From Thiobacillus sp. (GTDB lineage: Bacteria; Pseudomonadota; Gammaproteobacteria; Burkholderiales; Thiobacillaceae), in the NCBI GenBank assembly GCA_011391285.1, contig JAABQU010000291.1:1-8546 (forward strand): 8,546 bases of DNA. Direction: 5' to 3'. The translations under genes and the position numbers were made by a program. Positions 6,372 to 8,546 of this stretch are shown one piece after another; the stretch's first letter is position 1; each line of letters starts with the position of its first letter. The notes below the pieces were generated by a model, which had not been told where the DNA came from, did no database searches, and saw only the letters and a list, made by a program, of their open reading frames with translations.

Positions 6372-8165
6372 ATGACCATATCGCTTGACATCGCCACCCT
6401 GCGCCAGCGCTACCAGTCCGGCGAGCTCACGCCGCTGGCACTGGTGGACGACCTGCTCAGCCGTCTGGAGAGTGAAGACGACCACCACATCTGGATCAGC
6501 CGCCTCGATGCCGACGCCCTGCGCGGCTATGCAAGCAAACTCGAAGGCCGGGACATCGCAACGCTCCCGCTCTACGGCATCCCCTTCGCCATCAAGGACA
6601 ACATCGATCTCGCCGGCCTGCCCACCACCGCTGGCTGTCCCGAATATGCCTACGCGCCGGAACGCAGTGCCACCGTGGTGCAGCGCCTGATCGACGCCGG
6701 CGCGATTCCCATCGGCAAGACCAACCTCGACCAGTTCGCCACCGGCTTGAACGGCACCCGCTCGCCCTACGGCGCCTGCCGCAACGCTTTCAATCCCGAC
6801 TTCATTTCGGGCGGCTCCAGCTCCGGCTCAGCGGTCACCGTGGCGCTCGGCCTGGCGAGCTTCTCGCTCGGCACCGACACCGCGGGCTCCGGCCGCGTAC
6901 CGGCCGCATTCAACAACCTGGTCGGCCACAAGCCGAGCTGCGGCGCGCTGTCCACGCGCGGCGTGGTGCCGGCCTGCCGCTCGCTCGACGTGGTGTCGAT
7001 TTTTGCACTGACCGCCGAAGATGCCGAGCGCGTGCTGGCGGTCGCCGCCGGCTTCGACGCCGAAGATGAGTATTCACGGCCACTTGCGCCGCACGGCTTC
7101 GACTTCGGCCGCGCGCCCGGCTTCCGTTTCGGCGTGCCGCTGCAGAAGAACCTGGAATTCTTCGGCAACGCCGAAGCCGAACGGCTGTTCGGCGAAGCGG
7201 TGGCACGCATGCAAACGCTCGGCGGCACGCCGGTGGCAGTCGACCTCGCTCCCTTCCTCGACACCGCGCGCCTGCTCTACGGCGGACCCTGGGTCGCCGA
7301 GCGCTACCTCGCCATCCGTGACTTCTTCTACGCGCAGCCCGACACCGTCTTTCCGCCGGTGCGCGAAATCATCGGCGGCGGTCGCACCATCAGCGCCGCC
7401 GACACCTTCGCCCATCTCTACAAACTGCGCGCGTTCAAGCGTGTGTGCGATGCCGTGTGGAACGGCATCGACGTCATGCTCACCCCCACCGCCGGCACGA
7501 TCTACCGCGTGGATGACATGCAGGCCGACCCCATCCGCCTCAACGCCAACTTGGGCTATTACACCAACTTCATGAACCTGCTCGATCTGGCCGCCACCGC
7601 CGTGCCGGCCGGGTTTCAGCACGACGGCCTGCCGTTCGGCGTCACCCTGGTCGCGCCGCCGCATCAGGACGGCCCGCTGCTGCATCTGGCTTCAAAAATG
7701 CAGCAGACGCTGGGCGGCACGCTTGGCGCCACCGCTCACGCGCTGCCGCCTGCCGAGTCACTGAATCTGTTCGCGAACGGCCAGGTACAGGTCGCCGTTG
7801 TCGGCGCCCACCTCAGCGGGCTGCCACTCAACGCCCAACTGCTCGAGCGCAACGCGCGTCTGGTGAGGTCGACGCAAACCGCGCCCACATACCGTCTTTA
7901 CGCTCTGCCCGATGGCAAGCGTCCCGGCCTCGTTCGGGTAGCGGATGGGGGGGCTGCCATCGCCTGCGAAGTGTGGGAAATGCCTGCCAGCCAGTTCGGC
8001 GCATTCGTCGCAGGCATTCCCGCGCCGCTCGGCATGGGCAAGCTGGAGCTGGCTGATGGCTCGGTGGTGAACGGGTTTATCTGCGAGGGTATCGGCATCG
8101 CCGATGCGCAGGACATTACTGAATATGGCGGCTGGCGCGGATGGCTGGCCGAGCGGGGAGGCTGA
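6372..8165 (+). CDS. atzF: Allophanate hydrolase
   Basis: This 597-residue cytoplasmic amidase-signature enzyme performs the last pathway step, turning allophanate into ammonia and carbon dioxide. The Ser-cisSer-Lys triad is readable as K75 (FAIKDNID), S149 (GGSSSGSA) and S173 (GTDTAGSGR). The spacings of 74 and 24 residues equal those I recall for AtzF (K91, S165, S189). The C-terminal domain characteristic of bacterial allophanate hydrolases spans about residues 470-597, with VAVVGAHLSGLPLN, YRLYALPDGKRPGL and IPAPLGMGKLELADG; its family role is to complete breakdown of the first product. The ATG at 6372 lies 10 nt after the carboxylase stop, with GAGGA (6360-6364) as Shine-Dalgarno, so the two are coupled. 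The length is normal. A G7 run at 7947-7953 is the only potentially unstable tract. No riboswitch or promoter is visible in the short gap. Confidence 0.95.
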   Translation: MTISLDIATLRQRYQSGELTPLALVDDLLSRLESEDDHHIWISRLDADALRGYASKLEGRDIATLPLYGIPFAIKDNIDLAGLPTTAGCPEYAYAPERSATVVQRLIDAGAIPIGKTNLDQFATGLNGTRSPYGACRNAFNPDFISGGSSSGSAVTVALGLASFSLGTDTAGSGRVPAAFNNLVGHKPSCGALSTRGVVPACRSLDVVSIFALTAEDAERVLAVAAGFDAEDEYSRPLAPHGFDFGRAPGFRFGVPLQKNLEFFGNAEAERLFGEAVARMQTLGGTPVAVDLAPFLDTARLLYGGPWVAERYLAIRDFFYAQPDTVFPPVREIIGGGRTISAADTFAHLYKLRAFKRVCDAVWNGIDVMLTPTAGTIYRVDDMQADPIRLNANLGYYTNFMNLLDLAATAVPAGFQHDGLPFGVTLVAPPHQDGPLLHLASKMQQTLGGTLGATAHALPPAESLNLFANGQVQVAVVGAHLSGLPLNAQLLERNARLVRSTQTAPTYRLYALPDGKRPGLVRVADGGAAIACEVWEMPASQFGAFVAGIPAPLGMGKLELADGSVVNGFICEGIGIADAQDITEYGGWRGWLAERGG

Positions 8166-8186
8166 ACCCGGCCACGCTGACTGTCG

Positions 8187-8546
8187 TCAGGTTGATTGCC
8201 GGCTTCGGTAGTAAGCGACGAATTGATCTTTCGGCAGCGGCTTTGAGTAGTAATAGCCCTGAAAAATCGGGCAGTCGTGCTGCTTGAGGAACGCGAGCTG
8301 CTCTTCGGTTTCGACCCCCTCCGCCACGATGCTGAGCTTGAGAACGCCGGCCATTTTGAGGATCGTGGTCACCATGGCCCGATCGCCGTCGTGATGGGAC
8401 AGAGCACTGATAAAGGCGCGGTCGATCTTGATCTCGTCGAGCGGCAGCCGGTTCAGATTGCTCAGGGATGAGTAGCCGGTTCCAAAATCGTCCATGGAAA
8501 AGCGGATGCCCAATTCTTTCAAGCGTTTCATGATCAGAATGACGCG
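8187..8546 (-). CDS. EAL-domain protein (cyclic-di-GMP phosphodiesterase type), C-terminal fragment
   Basis: The 5' part lies beyond the window; the frame is open to base 8546, so the ATG at 8531 is internal. The 119 visible residues are the C-terminal half of an EAL domain: LKELGIRFSMDDFGTGYSSL, DEIKIDRAFI, ILKMAGVLKLSIVAEGVET and QGYYYSKPLP. The DD pair, the Lys of KIDR and the Glu of AEGVET, which take part in metal binding and catalysis in active EAL enzymes, are present. The EAL motif itself is outside the window. The protein probably hydrolyses cyclic-di-GMP, perhaps fused to GGDEF or sensory domains upstream. It converges on the allophanate hydrolase with a 21-nt gap and need not share regulation with the guanidine operon. 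Confidence 0.93.
   Translation of the reverse strand, partial: RVILIMKRLKELGIRFSMDDFGTGYSSLSNLNRLPLDEIKIDRAFISALSHHDGDRAMVTTILKMAGVLKLSIVAEGVETEEQLAFLKQHDCPIFQGYYYSKPLPKDQFVAYYRSRQST

Noticed and set aside
5453..6397. 314-codon - strand open frame opposite the carboxylase 3' end
   Set aside because: It covers the conserved carboxyltransferase and biotin domain codons and has no motif of its own; treated as a shadow.
7947..7953. G7 run in the allophanate hydrolase as a phase-variation switch
   Set aside because: The run is short and the frame is intact on both sides, with a normal C-terminal domain; there is no evidence of variation.
8168..8202. Nested inverted repeats in the convergent gap (CTGAC/GTCAG at 8177-8190 inside CCGGC/GCCGG at 8168-8202) as a bidirectional terminator
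   Set aside because: Stems are only 5 bp, there is no T-run on either side, and part of it lies within the EAL gene; the support is too weak to annotate.

Overview
The window holds most of a guanidine-assimilation operon from a high-GC Gram-negative bacterium. The gene set, codon use and C6/G6 palindromic repeat suggest a betaproteobacterium; this is an inference from composition and memory, not a proven placement. All five operon genes read on the + strand with short gaps or overlaps. They are the C-terminal end of a NitT/TauT-type ABC permease (1-252), its ATPase (249-1091), two paralogous DUF1989 proteins of the 'urea carboxylase-associated' type (1123-1860 and 1870-2529), a biotin-dependent urea/guanidine carboxylase (2591-6361) and an allophanate hydrolase (6372-8165). 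A convergent partial gene with the C-terminal part of an EAL (cyclic-di-GMP phosphodiesterase) domain closes the window on the - strand (8187-8546).

Automated annotation would probably call this a urea carboxylase/allophanate hydrolase operon. Three observations support guanidine as the substrate. (1) The 61-nt gap before the carboxylase contains two tandem GGG-ACGA-CCC hairpins, the hallmark of the guanidine-II (mini-ykkC) riboswitch, and the second hairpin abuts the carboxylase Shine-Dalgarno sequence. (2) The DUF1989 pair matches proteins reported as the heteromeric carboxyguanidine deiminase CgdAB. (3) The carboxylase has Asp (D731) in a GAVDFTGD motif where, from recalled sequence, fungal urea carboxylases have Asn. 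The inferred pathway is: uptake by the ABC transporter; guanidine + bicarbonate + ATP to carboxyguanidine; deimination by CgdAB to allophanate + NH3; hydrolysis by AtzF to 2 NH3 + 2 CO2. All three guanidine nitrogens are recovered.

The most unusual structure is inside the carboxylase gene. Two copies of a 102-bp palindromic repeat (4418-4519 and 4985-5086) lie in frame, in the same orientation and codon phase, and each adds 34 residues of the form PPFxKGGQGG...TPAG...PSPPFxKGGA. Both lie in apparent linkers of the carboxyltransferase region, and removing them returns the protein to about the usual family length. The repeat thus behaves like a protein-coding mobile palindrome, comparable in concept to the Rickettsia palindromic elements. 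No stretch over 300 bases lacks a gene.
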